The notes beneath the pieces were generated by a model. It did not search any database, was not told the DNA's origin, and was given only the letters and a program-made list of their open reading frames with translations. 46,247 nt of DNA, taken from positions 1 through 46,247 of the forward strand of contig LNFB01000227.1 in assembly GCA_001464385.1 (NCBI GenBank), written 5' to 3'. The stretch comes from Deltaproteobacteria bacterium Ga0077550 (GTDB taxonomy: Bacteria; Myxococcota_A; Polyangia; Nannocystales; Nannocystaceae). Positions 16,946-27,721 of the stretch are shown here, piece after piece; the first letter of the stretch is position 1, and each line of letters begins with the position of its first letter. The translations under genes and the position numbers were made by a program.

Positions 16946-17833
16946 ATGGGACGAACTCGGGTGGGATGGGCGCTCTTGGTGGGTCTGGCGGGTGGCTGCT
17001 CCGAGACCGCGCAGGGCGCCGGGGGATCGACGTCGAGCGCGACCGCGGGCGGCTCGGGCGCGGACACGACGACCGACGGCACGTCGACGACGAGCACGAC
17101 CGCGGGCGGATCCAACGCCACGGGCCCGGGACCCGGCGACGAGGCGTGCGACGGCAGCTCCGGGGAGTTCGAGCTCACGGGCGCCACCTCGGGCGGTGGC
17201 AGTGCCGAGGACACCAACGCCGGCATGGGCGGCGACATCCCGGTCGGGCTCACGGTGTTCGCCGTGCGTCAGGACGACGTCGACGCGGGGACGCTGGTCG
17301 AGATCGAGGATCTGGTCGTCACCGCGCCCATCGTGCCCACCGACTTCGGCAGCCTCGTGTTCCTGCAGGCCCCCGAGGGCGGCGAGTACTCGGCGATCAC
17401 CGCCGCCATCGCGACCACGATCGACGACCTACCGATGGGCACGCGCGTCCGCGTCGTCGGCCGCGTCGCGCGGCTGGGCGAGCTGACGCAGATCGTCGTC
17501 GACGGCGCCGACGAGGACATCTTCGCCGAGGGCACCGCGACGCTCCCGGATCCGTTCGTCGTCGAGCTCGTCGATCTCGGCGATCCCGCGGCCGTCCTCG
17601 ATCCCTACGACTCGGCGCTGATCCAGGTCCTCACCCCGCAGGTCCTCGACGACGACGTGTGCGCGGGCGAGTTCGCGATCACGGCCCAGCTCCGCGTCGA
17701 TGATCTCTTCCTCGGCGATCTCGCGCCCACGCCGGCGACCGGCAACCAGTACTCGGCGATCGTCGGCCCGCTGCGAACCACGGGCGACGGCTACGAGATC
17801 GCGCCGCGCAACCTCGACGATCTCGTGCAGTAG
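16946..17833 (+). CDS. Lipoprotein with OB-fold-like domain
   Basis: A 295-residue protein with signal GRTRVGWALLVGLAGGC and a long Thr/Ser/Gly linker (about 20-60). The remainder is beta-rich, with the core VEIEDLVVTAPIV, FLQAPEGGEYSAITAAI and TRVRVVGRVARLGELTQIVVD. That order (nucleic-acid-type beta barrel, then a G-R-V-x-x-x-G-L-T-Q-I strand) is like OB-fold domains of exported nuclease-associated proteins such as the DUF5689/YhcR type, but no catalytic residues are visible. The two YSAI segments suggest an internal duplication. The stop is 5 bp from that of the convergent kinase gene. Its function is unknown. Confidence 0.65.
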   Translation: MGRTRVGWALLVGLAGGCSETAQGAGGSTSSATAGGSGADTTTDGTSTTSTTAGGSNATGPGPGDEACDGSSGEFELTGATSGGGSAEDTNAGMGGDIPVGLTVFAVRQDDVDAGTLVEIEDLVVTAPIVPTDFGSLVFLQAPEGGEYSAITAAIATTIDDLPMGTRVRVVGRVARLGELTQIVVDGADEDIFAEGTATLPDPFVVELVDLGDPAAVLDPYDSALIQVLTPQVLDDDVCAGEFAITAQLRVDDLFLGDLAPTPATGNQYSAIVGPLRTTGDGYEIAPRNLDDLVQ

Positions 17834-17838
17834 GCCCA

Positions 17839-20488
<2,650 letters not shown>

Positions 20489-20496
<8 letters not shown>

Positions 20497-21154
20497 GGTC
20501 GGTGTCCGCGCGGCGCCGCGTCGACCCGAGCTGCTGCTGCACGTGCGCGGCCCACTGCAGCAGCTCGTCCTCGCCCGGCGGCGCCGACGTGGCGCCGGCG
20601 TCGAGCGCCGCGTGGACGCGGCTGCGGAGGCGCTCGAGCCCGCGCCGCAGACGGCCGCGCACGGTGCCCTCCGGCAGATCGAGCGCCTCGCCGATCTGCG
20701 CGCCCGACAGCCCCTCGAAGTACATCAGCTCGACGACCACCTGGTCCTCGATCGGGATCTCGCGCAGCGCGGCGACGAGCGCCTGGGTCTCGCGGCGATC
20801 GGTGACGATCGAGCTGGCCGATTGCGGCGCGACGTCGCTGACGCACACGGTGGCGAAGTCGAGCTGCTCGCGGGCCTGCTTGCTGCGGCGGCGGATGTAC
20901 GCGAACAACACGTTGTTCGCGATCGCGTAGACGAAGCGGCGAAAGCTCGTCTCGCCGCGGAACTCGTCCTTGCCCCCGACGCAGCCGAGGAACGTCTGGT
21001 TGACGAGGTCGGCGATGTCCGCCTCGGCGGCGACCTTGTTGCGGAAGAAGCGGATCATCTCCGGCATCCGCCGCCGCACGAGCTCGCTGCCCGCGAGCTT
21101 GTCGCCCCCGCGCCACGCGATCAGCAGCTCGCCATCGTCGCGGACCGGCACCAC
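20489..21154 (-). CDS. ECF sigma factor paired with a kinase, probably phosphorylation-controlled
   Basis: A 221-residue sigma-70 family protein from a GTG. Region 2 contains ADIADLVNQTFLGCVGGKDEFRG and FRRFVYAIANNVLFAYIRRR, and region 4 contains EDQVVVELMYFEGLSGAQIGEALDLPEGTVRGRLRRG. In most ECF factors region 2.2 reads D-A-E-D-L-V-Q-E-V-F; here it reads DIADLVNQTF (46-55), so two acidic residues are lost and Thr54 occurs. In the known Vibrio EcfP/PknT system this acidic loss is compensated by phosphorylation of a threonine in region 2.2, and the neighbouring kinase fits that model. It has a C-terminal extension after region 4 of about 40 residues. The GTG start is supported by TATCGT seven bases upstream. 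Confidence 0.9.
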
Positions 21155-21161
21155 CGCGAGG

Positions 21162-21167
21162 ACGATA
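21162..21167 (-). promoter_or_regulatory. -10-like TATCGT before the sigma-kinase operon
   Basis: On the minus strand TATCGT ends 7 nt before the GTG at 21154. A GGAAC word lies 10 nt upstream of the CGTC contained here, too close for a normal ECF promoter, so a housekeeping -10 with leaderless start is the simpler reading. Confidence 0.4.
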
Positions 21168-21232
21168 TCAGCTCGTTCCGTGCGGACACCGCGTCGTGCC
21201 TGCGGGGCGCAGCGACGGCCGCGGACCGCGAT

Positions 21233-21652
21233 TCACGAGCGGGGCCGCACGCGCACGCCCTGCTCGAGCGCGCCCTGCTCGGCGTCGAGCAGCCGACCCT
21301 CGGCGAGCCACAGGTGCCCCTGCTCGAGCGTCGCGACGGGTTGGGCGTTCGCGTCCTGCACCTCGCGGATCGCCAGCAACGCGAGCCCGCGGATCCGCGA
21401 GCGCTCCGAGACGTAGACGCAGCGACGGTGGCCGGCGACCACCAGGCGATGCGCGGAGGTCAGCTCGGCCCGGCCGAGCACGTCGTAGTCCTCGACGTCG
21501 CGGAGGTCGAAGAGGACCTGCCGCGGGTCCTCGCCGCGGGACATCCGCTCGCGCAACGCCCGGTGCACGGCGGCGCCGGCCGCCTCGTCGAGCTTCCCGC
21601 GAACGACGACCGTCCAGCGACCTGGCTCGCCCTCGACCGTGACCGTGCCCAC
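21233..21652 (-). CDS. Small STAS-like or unknown cytoplasmic protein
   Basis: A 139-residue protein from a GTG at 21652. GRWTVVVRGKLDEAAGAAVHRALRERMSRGEDPRQVLFDLRDVEDYDVLGRAELTSAHRLV has the beta-alpha pattern of a STAS or anti-sigma-antagonist-like domain (VVVRGKLDE..., LFDLRDVEDYDVL). The rest is short strands (RCVYVSERSRIRGLALLAIREVQ) that may be a STAS-like SpoIIAA/DUF. No phosphorylatable Ser is in the canonical position, so antagonist function is not claimed. The start is chosen because TACGGT ends 6 nt before the GTG, while the longer frame upstream is Arg-rich read-through. It lies 78 bp from the sigma-kinase operon on the same strand. Confidence 0.55.
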   Translation of the reverse strand: MGTVTVEGEPGRWTVVVRGKLDEAAGAAVHRALRERMSRGEDPRQVLFDLRDVEDYDVLGRAELTSAHRLVVAGHRRCVYVSERSRIRGLALLAIREVQDANAQPVATLEQGHLWLAEGRLLDAEQGALEQGVRVRPRS

Positions 21653-21658
21653 CGATCC

Positions 21659-21664
21659 ACCGTA
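21659..21664 (-). promoter_or_regulatory. -10-like TACGGT six bases before the STAS-like gene
   Basis: On the minus strand TACGGT ends 6 nt before the GTG at 21652. This supports that internal GTG as the real start and a leaderless transcript. Confidence 0.4.
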
Positions 21665-21814
21665 GCGCCTCCGATCGTGGCCATTCGGCCAGTGGCGAGA
21701 ACGCGGGCGCAGGACTGGTTCGGACCGCGTCGCAGCGACAGCGGCCATTGGATCGCGGCGATCGGTGGGTGGGGGTCGTCGACCTCGGGCCACCGCAGCA
21801 CGTCGTCTCACCGC

Positions 21815-21858
21815 GTCGATCGTCGTCGACGTCCGCGTCGATCGTCGTCGACGTCCGC
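21815..21858. repeat. Perfect 22-bp tandem duplication
   Basis: The unit GTCGATCGTCGTCGACGTCC plus GC occurs twice, back to back (21815-21836 and 21837-21858). Because 22 is not a multiple of three, the duplication shifts any frame crossing it. Confidence 0.9.
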
Positions 21859-21917
21859 GGCGGCGCGACCGAGGCCGCGACCTCCCGCAGCACCGCGGCG
21901 GGATCGCGATCGATCAC
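21815..21917 (-). other. Possible coding remnant overlapping the PLP enzyme stop
   Basis: On the minus strand a GTG at 21917 overlaps the PLP-enzyme stop as GTGA, a common coupling arrangement here. It opens a frame reading MIDRDPAAVLREVAASVAPP with high third-position GC. The codon pattern degrades at the 22-bp duplication. It may be the relic of a small gene disrupted by that duplication, or chance. Confidence 0.2.
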
Positions 21918-23125
21918 CGCGTGGTGCGAGACGGATCTGCCGGCGCGTCGTCGTCGGTCGCGTCGACCGCCGGCGCTCGAGTCGAGCCGACCAGCGCGCG
22001 CCCGAGATCCGCGATGAGATCGGCCGCGTCCTCGAGCCCGACCGACAGCCGGATGAGGCCGTCGCCGATGCCGAGGGCGCGGCGCATCCCCGGCTCGAGT
22101 CCGACGTGGGAGGTGCGCGCCGGCGAGGAGACCAGCGTCTCGGGGCCCCCGAGGCTCGGCGCATCGATGGCGAGCGCCACCGCGTCGAGGAACCGGCCGA
22201 CCGCGTCCGCACCCCCGCGCAGCTCGAAGCTCAGCATGCCGCCGAAGCCGGCGAGCAGCCCCTGCGCCCGCCCGTGGTGCGGGTGCGTCGGCAGCCCGGG
22301 ATAGTTCACGTGGGCCACGGCGGGGTGCTCGACGAGCCAGCGCGCCAAGGTCAGCGCGGTCTGGTTCTGGTGGCGCACGCGGACGCCGAGCGTCTTCAGC
22401 CCGCGGTGCAGCAGGAAGCACGCGTGGGGATCGAGCGAGCCCCCGAGGTGGTCGAGCTTGTGCCTCACCCTCGCGACCAGCTCGGCGCGGCCGATGACCG
22501 CCCCGGCGACGATGTCCGAGTGACCGTTCAGGTACTTGGTCGCGCTGTGGACGACCAGGTCGAAGCCGTGCTCGATCGGGCGGAGGTTCACCGGTGAGGC
22601 GAACGTGCTGTCGATCACGGAGACGAGGCCGTGGTTCCGTGCGAACGCCGCGATTCCGGGCAGGTCCCCGAGCTCGAGCGTGGGGTTGGTCAGGCTCTCG
22701 CAGTAGAACGCCCGGGTGTTGGGTCGCAGCGCAGCGGCCCACGCCGCGGGGTCGTCGGCGTCGACGAACGTCGTTTCGATGCCCAACGCGGGGAGATCCT
22801 GCGTGACCAGGGCATGGGTCCCGCCGTAGAGGCACCGCTGCGCGAGCATGTGATCGCCGCTTCGCAGCAGCGCGAGCAGGGCGGTGCTGATCGCCGCCAT
22901 TCCGCTCGCCGTCACCACGGCCGCCTCACCACCCTCGAGGGCCGCGAGCTTGGCGTGCAGGACCTCGTGGTTGGGCGAATTGCTGAGTCGGAGATAGCGG
23001 AGATCGTGGTAGCCCGCGCCGGACTCCGACGCATAGGTGGAGGACTGGAAGATCGGGAGCACGACCGCACCGCGAACGCGGGTCTCGGGCTCGCCGGCGT
23101 GGATGAGCTGGGTGTCGAAGCGCAT
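21914..23125 (-). CDS. PLP-dependent trans-sulfuration enzyme (cystathionine gamma-synthase/lyase family)
   Basis: A 403-residue member of the Cys/Met metabolism PLP family. The N-terminus FDTQLIHAGEPE, the cofactor phosphate segment TASGMAAIS, YGGTHAL, ESLTNPTLELGDL, IDSTFASPVN and the Schiff-base lysine K197 in SATKYLNGHSD are all in the expected order. Such enzymes make or break cystathionine (MetB, MetC, CGL) or cleave methionine (MGL). The YGGT motif lacks the Cys usual in methionine gamma-lyases, so a cystathionine enzyme is more likely, but which one cannot be settled here. No met genes adjoin. The ATG at 23125 is preferred; a GTG at 23146 is possible. Confidence 0.85.
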   Translation of the reverse strand: MRFDTQLIHAGEPETRVRGAVVLPIFQSSTYASESGAGYHDLRYLRLSNSPNHEVLHAKLAALEGGEAAVVTASGMAAISTALLALLRSGDHMLAQRCLYGGTHALVTQDLPALGIETTFVDADDPAAWAAALRPNTRAFYCESLTNPTLELGDLPGIAAFARNHGLVSVIDSTFASPVNLRPIEHGFDLVVHSATKYLNGHSDIVAGAVIGRAELVARVRHKLDHLGGSLDPHACFLLHRGLKTLGVRVRHQNQTALTLARWLVEHPAVAHVNYPGLPTHPHHGRAQGLLAGFGGMLSFELRGGADAVGRFLDAVALAIDAPSLGGPETLVSSPARTSHVGLEPGMRRALGIGDGLIRLSVGLEDAADLIADLGRALVGSTRAPAVDATDDDAPADPSRTTR

Positions 23126-23213
23126 CGTCGACGACGAGCGTCGCACGAAATCGAGCGCCGCGATCGGGTGCGGTCGCTCACCGGATCGAAGCGCTGCGGT
23201 GCGGCATTTCGGT

Positions 23214-23219
23214 TAGCAT
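23214..23219 (+). promoter_or_regulatory. -10-like TAGCAT six bases before the Cys-repeat lipoprotein
   Basis: TAGCAT ends 6 nt before the ATG at 23226, within a relatively AT-rich GCATTTCGGTTAGCATC stretch. The predicted transcript start coincides with the start codon. Confidence 0.45.
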
Positions 23220-23225
23220 CCGCGG

Positions 23226-25754
23226 ATGCAACGAGTTCGCCTATGCGCCGCCCTGATCCCGTCGTTCGTCCTGTTCGTCGCGTGTGGTGACGACGTCACC
23301 GAGGTCGACACCGACGCCTCCACCGGCTCGGAGTCCGGCACGACCACCGACACCCCGACGACGGCCGACACGAGCGGCTCCACGGGCAACACCACCGCCG
23401 ACACGACGGTGAACCCGGACACGTCGTCGTCGGGCGGCGAGTCGAGCTCGTCGGGCGGCGAGTCGAGCTCGTCCGGTGGCGAGTCGAGCTCGTCGGGCGG
23501 CGAGGTCGCGGTGTGTGGCGACGACGCCATCGGCGGCGACGAGGCGTGCGACGGCACCGATCTCGGCGGCGCGGACTGCATCTCCGAGGGCTTCGATGCG
23601 GGCGAGATCAGCTGCCTCAAGAACTGCAGCGCGCTCGACACCTCGGCGTGCGTGATGTTCAGCTGCGGCAACGACGAGATCGAGGGCAGGGAGGTGTGCG
23701 ACGGCGCCGACCTGGCGGGCGAGACGTGCATCACCCAGGGCTTCGATGCCGGCGTGCTGGCGTGCGCCGACAACTGCGGCGGCTACGACACCTCGGGCTG
23801 CGTCGCCTTCAGCTGCGGCAACGACATCCTCGAGGGCGTGGAGATCTGCGACGGCAGCGACCTCTCGGGCGAGACCTGCATCACCCAGGGCTTCGACGAC
23901 GGCACCCTCGGCTGCGCCGACGACTGCTCGGGCTACGACACCTCGGCGTGCCTCGACTACGTCTGCGGCAACGGCATCAGCGAGCCCAACGAGGCCTGCG
24001 ACGGCGACGACCTCGCCGGCCAGACCTGCCAGGACCTCGGCTTCGACGACGGCGTCCTGGCCTGCCAGGACTCCTGCGGCGACTTCGACACCTCGGGCTG
24101 CTTCGACTGGGTCTGCGGCAACGACCTCACCGAGCCCGACGAGTTCTGCGACGGCACGGATCTCGGCGGCGCGACGTGTGTCAGCGAGGGCTTCGACGAG
24201 GGCACGCTCGCGTGCGCGGGGGATTGTGGGGACTACGACACGTCGGCGTGCGTGACCTGGGTGTGCGGGAACTCGATCCTCGAGCCGGACGAGGCGTGTG
24301 ATCGCGGCCAGCTCGGCGGCCAGACCTGCGTCGGCCTCGGCGCGGTGATCGGCAACCTCGCGTGCGAGCTGGACTGCGACTACAACCTCGGCAGCTGCGC
24401 CTTCCAGGTCAACGAGATCGAGCCCAACGACGACGGCGCCGTCGCGACCGGCACGAACGACTTCCTGGTCGCGAACGCCCAGCCGTTCAACGACGACGTG
24501 TTCATCGCGGCGGCGATGAGCCCGGCCGGTGACGACGACGTGTTCGCGATCTCCAACCCCGGCACCGGCTACGCGCTGCTCCGGCTCGAGACCTTCGGGC
24601 CCGGCGGCGTCGGGACCTGCGCGGCGATCGACACCATCATCGAGGTCCGGACCGCGGCGAACACCGTGATCACGAGCAACGACGACGCCGGCATCGACAG
24701 CTGCTCCTTGCTCACCAACTTCCTGATGGCGCCGGGCCAGACGGTCTACGTCCGCGTCATCGACTTCCAGGACAACGATCTCCTGCCCTCGTACTTCCTG
24801 CACGTGCAGCTCGACCAGATCGTGTGCGGCGATGGGATCGCGGGCCCCGGCGAGACGTGCGACGACAACAACAACGTCGACGGTGACGGCTGCAGTGCGA
24901 CGTGCGCCTACGAGCCGGCGATCGCGGAGATCGAGCCCAACGGCACCAACGCCGAGGCGGACACCGCAGCGCTGTCCGGCGTGGTGGCGGCCGGCGACAC
25001 CACGGTGTTCCGCGGTGGCATCCCGACCGTCGGCGACCTCGATCGCTTCCGCGTCGACGTGGCGGCGGCGGGCTTCTACCGCTTCGAGACGTTCACCTCG
25101 CTGAACGACTGCGTCGTCAACAACAGCACGAGCCTGCGCCTGTTCGACGCGGCGGGCGCGTCGATCATCACCGACACCGCCACCCTCGGCATCTCGGGCT
25201 GCTCGGCGATCACGTTCCCGCTCGCGGCGGGCACCTACTACGCGCAGGTGGAGGAGAACGGCAACAACGCGGTCCTGCCGGCGTACCTCCTCGAGGTCGC
25301 GCGGCAGTCCGACTTCGGACTCGAGACCGAGCCGAACGAGGACGGGGCCACCGCGAACGTCAACCTCCAGGCCGCGGGCAGCAACGTCTACGTCTTCGGT
25401 GATCACGCGCTGAACGTCGACTCCGATTTCTACGCGATCGACGTGCCCCAGGGCGGTTCGTTGCGGCTCGAGATCATCGAGGGCGATCGTGCCGTCGAGA
25501 CCTGCGAGAGCAACGGCATCGACTCGCGGCTGACGCTGTTCAGCCCGGCGCTCGTCCAGCTCGAGGACGACGACGACACCGGTCGCGGCTTCTGCTCGAT
25601 CGTCGACGGAACCGGCGCGGCCCCGCTCGACCCGCTCGCCCACAACCTCGCCGCCGGCACCTACTTCGTCCAGGTCCGCGCCTCGAGCTTCTCGCAGGCG
25701 GGCGTCGCCGGTCAGTTCACCTACCGCCTCGTCGCCACCGTCCGCACGCCGTGA
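23226..25754 (+). CDS. Large Cys-repeat surface lipoprotein with PPC-like and DUF4215 domains
   Basis: An 842-residue predicted lipoprotein. The signal ends SFVLFVAC. A Thr/Ser linker contains four SSSSGGE repeats (about 68-95). Residues about 96-395 are six 50-residue units of pattern CGN-x(3)-E-x(3)-CDG-x-DL-x-G-x-TC-x(3)-GFD-x-G-x-L-x-C-x(3)-C-x(2)-YDTS-x-C. Three PPC-like beta-sandwich domains follow, each opening with an EPN/ExEPN segment (EIEPNDDG, EIEPNGTN, ETEPNEDG). A DUF4215 motif, CGDGIAGPGETCDDNNNVDGDGC, separates the first two. This architecture is typical of myxobacterial secreted adhesin- or protease-associated proteins. The function is unknown. A terminator hairpin follows the gene. 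Confidence 0.8.
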   Translation: MQRVRLCAALIPSFVLFVACGDDVTEVDTDASTGSESGTTTDTPTTADTSGSTGNTTADTTVNPDTSSSGGESSSSGGESSSSGGESSSSGGEVAVCGDDAIGGDEACDGTDLGGADCISEGFDAGEISCLKNCSALDTSACVMFSCGNDEIEGREVCDGADLAGETCITQGFDAGVLACADNCGGYDTSGCVAFSCGNDILEGVEICDGSDLSGETCITQGFDDGTLGCADDCSGYDTSACLDYVCGNGISEPNEACDGDDLAGQTCQDLGFDDGVLACQDSCGDFDTSGCFDWVCGNDLTEPDEFCDGTDLGGATCVSEGFDEGTLACAGDCGDYDTSACVTWVCGNSILEPDEACDRGQLGGQTCVGLGAVIGNLACELDCDYNLGSCAFQVNEIEPNDDGAVATGTNDFLVANAQPFNDDVFIAAAMSPAGDDDVFAISNPGTGYALLRLETFGPGGVGTCAAIDTIIEVRTAANTVITSNDDAGIDSCSLLTNFLMAPGQTVYVRVIDFQDNDLLPSYFLHVQLDQIVCGDGIAGPGETCDDNNNVDGDGCSATCAYEPAIAEIEPNGTNAEADTAALSGVVAAGDTTVFRGGIPTVGDLDRFRVDVAAAGFYRFETFTSLNDCVVNNSTSLRLFDAAGASIITDTATLGISGCSAITFPLAAGTYYAQVEENGNNAVLPAYLLEVARQSDFGLETEPNEDGATANVNLQAAGSNVYVFGDHALNVDSDFYAIDVPQGGSLRLEIIEGDRAVETCESNGIDSRLTLFSPALVQLEDDDDTGRGFCSIVDGTGAAPLDPLAHNLAAGTYFVQVRASSFSQAGVAGQFTYRLVATVRTP
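23511..24410 (+). repeat. Six 150-bp tandem repeats inside the Cys-repeat gene
   Basis: Each unit starts with codons for V/S-C-G and is exactly 150 bp (starts at 23511, 23661, 23811, 23961, 24111, 24261). The sixth unit is the most diverged. Conserved length and cysteine positions point to duplication of one 50-residue disulfide module. Confidence 0.85.
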
Positions 25755-25796
25755 GCTGAGCGGAACTCGCCCGCGGCCTCCCGCGGGTGCACCACG

Positions 25797-25830
25797 AAGG
25801 CCGCGCTCCCGTCCGGGGGCGCGGCCTTTT
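25797..25830 (+). terminator. Strong rho-independent terminator
   Basis: AAGGCCGCGC pairs perfectly with GCGCGGCCTT around a 12-nt loop, and the stem runs into TTTT. It lies 42 bp after the Cys-repeat gene and is the clearest intrinsic terminator in the window. Confidence 0.85.
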
Positions 25831-25871
25831 CGCTATGGTTCCGCGGGGACCAGTCCGCAAGGAAAAGTAGC

Positions 25872-25903
25872 TTGATCGGTTAGATTTGAAAGCTATACGA
25901 TCA
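25872..25903 (+). promoter_or_regulatory. AT-rich promoter with overlapping inverted repeat before the Cys-rich paralogues
   Basis: TTGATC (25872-25877) and TACGAT (25896-25901) or TATACG (25894-25899) form -35 and -10 boxes 16-18 bp apart in an island of unusually low GC. The arms TGATCG (25873-25878) and CGATCA (25898-25903) are inverted repeats placed over both boxes, as an operator would be. TACGAT ends 6 nt before the GTG at 25908, so the transcript is probably leaderless. Confidence 0.6.
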
Positions 25904-25907
25904 GATC

Positions 25908-26780
25908 GTGCTGTCGTTCGCGCGTTCTGGCTCACACCACGGAGGGCTCTGCGGGGTCTTGGCGCTCGTGGCCTGTGTGCGGGCGGCAGGCATCGAGGAC
26001 AGCGGCTCCTCGTCGAGCACGGGCAACGTCGAGGGGTCTCCGACGCCGTCCGACCTGCCGATCGACGGCGACGCGGCGGAGCGGCGCGACGGCAACTTCC
26101 TCGATCCGATCGATGTCGGCGAGCACGGACGGCAGTGCGATCTGTGGTCGCAGGACTGCCCCGCGGGCGAGAAGTGCAGCGTGTTCGCGGACGATGGCGG
26201 CTCCTGGAACGCGACCAAGTGCTTCCCGATCGATCCCGATCCCGCCGAGGTCGGCCAGGCCTGCACCGTCTTCGGCAGCCCCGCGAGCGGCTTCGATTCC
26301 TGCGCACGCGGCTCGGTGTGTTGGGACGTCGATCAGAGCACCGACGAGGGCGTGTGCGTCGGCTTCTGCAACGGGAGCGAGGCCAACCCGACGTGCTCCG
26401 ATCCATCGCTGCACTGCGTCGGCCGCGACGTCACCCTGTGTCTGCCGTCGTGCTGTCCGCTCGAGCAGTCGTGCGCCGAGGGCCTCGGCTGCTACCCAGT
26501 CGTCGACACCTTCGAATGCGCGCCCGATGCCAGCGGTGACAACGGCTCGTTCGGCGACACGTGCGACTTCATCAACGTGTGCGACATCGGCCTGTTCTGC
26601 GCCGACGTCGCCCTCGTACCCGGCTGCGACGGTGACACCGGCTGCTGCACGCCGTACTGCGAAATCGGCAACTCGACCTGCGCGGCGGTCCACCCGGACC
26701 TCGAGTGCGTGCCGTGGTTCGAACCCGGATATGCGCCGTTCGGCGAGGAGCACGTCGGCGGCTGCATGCTCCCAGAATGA
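25908..26780 (+). CDS. Cys-rich lipoprotein, first of a tandem paralogue pair
   Basis: A 290-residue protein from a GTG. The signal GGLCGVLALVAC ends in a good LVAC lipobox, followed by a Ser/Pro linker. The domain from about 75 on contains CDLWSQDCPAGEKCSVF, SWNATKCFPID, SVCWDVDQ, CLPSCCPLEQSC, DFINVCDIGLFC and CTPYCEIG, with about 28 cysteines. It aligns throughout with the next gene (about 60 percent identical by eye). No enzyme motif is present. The start is set by the signal peptide and by the promoter ending six bases upstream. The Cys spacing suggests a disulfide-rich extracellular domain; its function is unknown. Confidence 0.7.
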   Translation: MLSFARSGSHHGGLCGVLALVACVRAAGIEDSGSSSSTGNVEGSPTPSDLPIDGDAAERRDGNFLDPIDVGEHGRQCDLWSQDCPAGEKCSVFADDGGSWNATKCFPIDPDPAEVGQACTVFGSPASGFDSCARGSVCWDVDQSTDEGVCVGFCNGSEANPTCSDPSLHCVGRDVTLCLPSCCPLEQSCAEGLGCYPVVDTFECAPDASGDNGSFGDTCDFINVCDIGLFCADVALVPGCDGDTGCCTPYCEIGNSTCAAVHPDLECVPWFEPGYAPFGEEHVGGCMLPE

Positions 26781-26792
26781 GGACGAGACACC

Positions 26793-27698
26793 ATGCGAAC
26801 GAACCCCACGCTACGGCTGATTTCCCCCGCGTATTGTTGCGTCCTCGCGGTCGCGTGCGCGCGGCCCTACGTAGAGATGTCGGCGGACACGGGCGCCGCC
26901 ACCGATCCCAGCTCGACCTCGACCGGCGTGACGATCGACGAGCGCGGTGAGCCGGAGCGTGAGCCGCCCGCCACAGAGGAAGGCGATGAAGGAGCGCCGC
27001 CCGACGCCGTCTTCATCGTCGATCCCGACGGCGGCTCCGCGCACTACATGTGCAGCCTGTGGGATCAGGACTGCGCTCCCGGCGAGAAGTGCAACATCTG
27101 GGCGAGCGACGGTGGCAACGCCTGGAACGCGACCAAGTGTGTGCCGATCGACGCCGACCCCGACGCCATCGGCGACGAGTGCAGCGTCGTCGAGAGCGGC
27201 GTCAGCGGGCTCGACTCGTGCGAGATCGGGGCGGTGTGCTGGAACGTCGACGGGGAGACGAGCCTGGGCACGTGCGTCGCGTACTGCACCGGAAGCGAGG
27301 CCAACCCGATCTGCGAGGATTCGACGCAGCACTGCACCGGCCGCGACTTCATGCTGTGCCTGCCGTCGTGTTGCCCGCTGGAGCAGACCTGCCACGAGGG
27401 CGAGGCGTGCTACCCGACAGGGGACACCTTCGAATGCGTGCCCGATGCCGGCGGCGAGACCGGGGCGTTCGGCGACGCCTGCGAGTTCATCAATGTCTGC
27501 GACCCGGGCCTCTTCTGTGCGAACCCCGAGGCGGTCCCCGGGTGCCAGGGGGGCAGCGGCTGCTGCACGCCCTACTGCGACACCGCGGGCGACGGCTGCG
27601 CGTCGCTGCACCCGGGGATGGAGTGCGTGCCCTGGTTCGAGGAGGGTCACGCCCCGGCCGGTGAGGAGCACATCGGCGCGTGCGTGATGCCGTCGTGA
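26793..27698 (+). CDS. Cys-rich lipoprotein, second of a tandem paralogue pair
   Basis: A 301-residue paralogue of the preceding protein, starting 12 bp after its stop and hence probably in the same operon. The signal ISPAYCCVLAVAC ends in AVAC, followed by an acidic/Thr linker. The shared core is CSLWDQDCAPGEKCNIW, AWNATKCVPID, SCEIGAVCWNVDG, CLPSCCPLEQTCHEG, EFINVCDPGLFC and CTPYCDTAGDGC. Nearly all cysteine positions are kept, while the linkers differ completely, so the duplication is old and the folded domain is under selection. No catalytic motif is visible; the function is unknown. Confidence 0.7.
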   Translation: MRTNPTLRLISPAYCCVLAVACARPYVEMSADTGAATDPSSTSTGVTIDERGEPEREPPATEEGDEGAPPDAVFIVDPDGGSAHYMCSLWDQDCAPGEKCNIWASDGGNAWNATKCVPIDADPDAIGDECSVVESGVSGLDSCEIGAVCWNVDGETSLGTCVAYCTGSEANPICEDSTQHCTGRDFMLCLPSCCPLEQTCHEGEACYPTGDTFECVPDAGGETGAFGDACEFINVCDPGLFCANPEAVPGCQGGSGCCTPYCDTAGDGCASLHPGMECVPWFEEGHAPAGEEHIGACVMPS

Positions 27699-27721
27699 TC
27701 GTGATTCGTCCCGGCGCTCGG

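Larger units (their letters stand above)
21653..21913. other. Longest intergenic region, 261 bp
   Basis: This region lies between the STAS-like gene and the PLP enzyme gene. It holds a start-proximal promoter (21659-21664), a perfect 22-bp tandem duplication (21815-21858), and the coding-like fragment at its right end. I see no RNA gene or strong hairpin in it. Confidence 0.5.

Noticed and set aside
21233..21811. Longer STAS-like frame starting at 21811
   Set aside because: The extra N-terminus is Arg/Pro-rich without coding character and spans a non-triplet duplication; TACGGT before GTG 21652 supports the shorter form.
23126..23225. Possible SAM or SAH riboswitch upstream of the PLP enzyme gene
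   Set aside because: No conserved riboswitch core or long stems are visible in the short 100-bp divergent region.
23241..25643. An 800-codon open frame on the minus strand
   Set aside because: It is antisense to the Cys-repeat lipoprotein gene, Val/Arg/Ala-rich, and reads the wobble-GC pattern of the true plus-strand gene.
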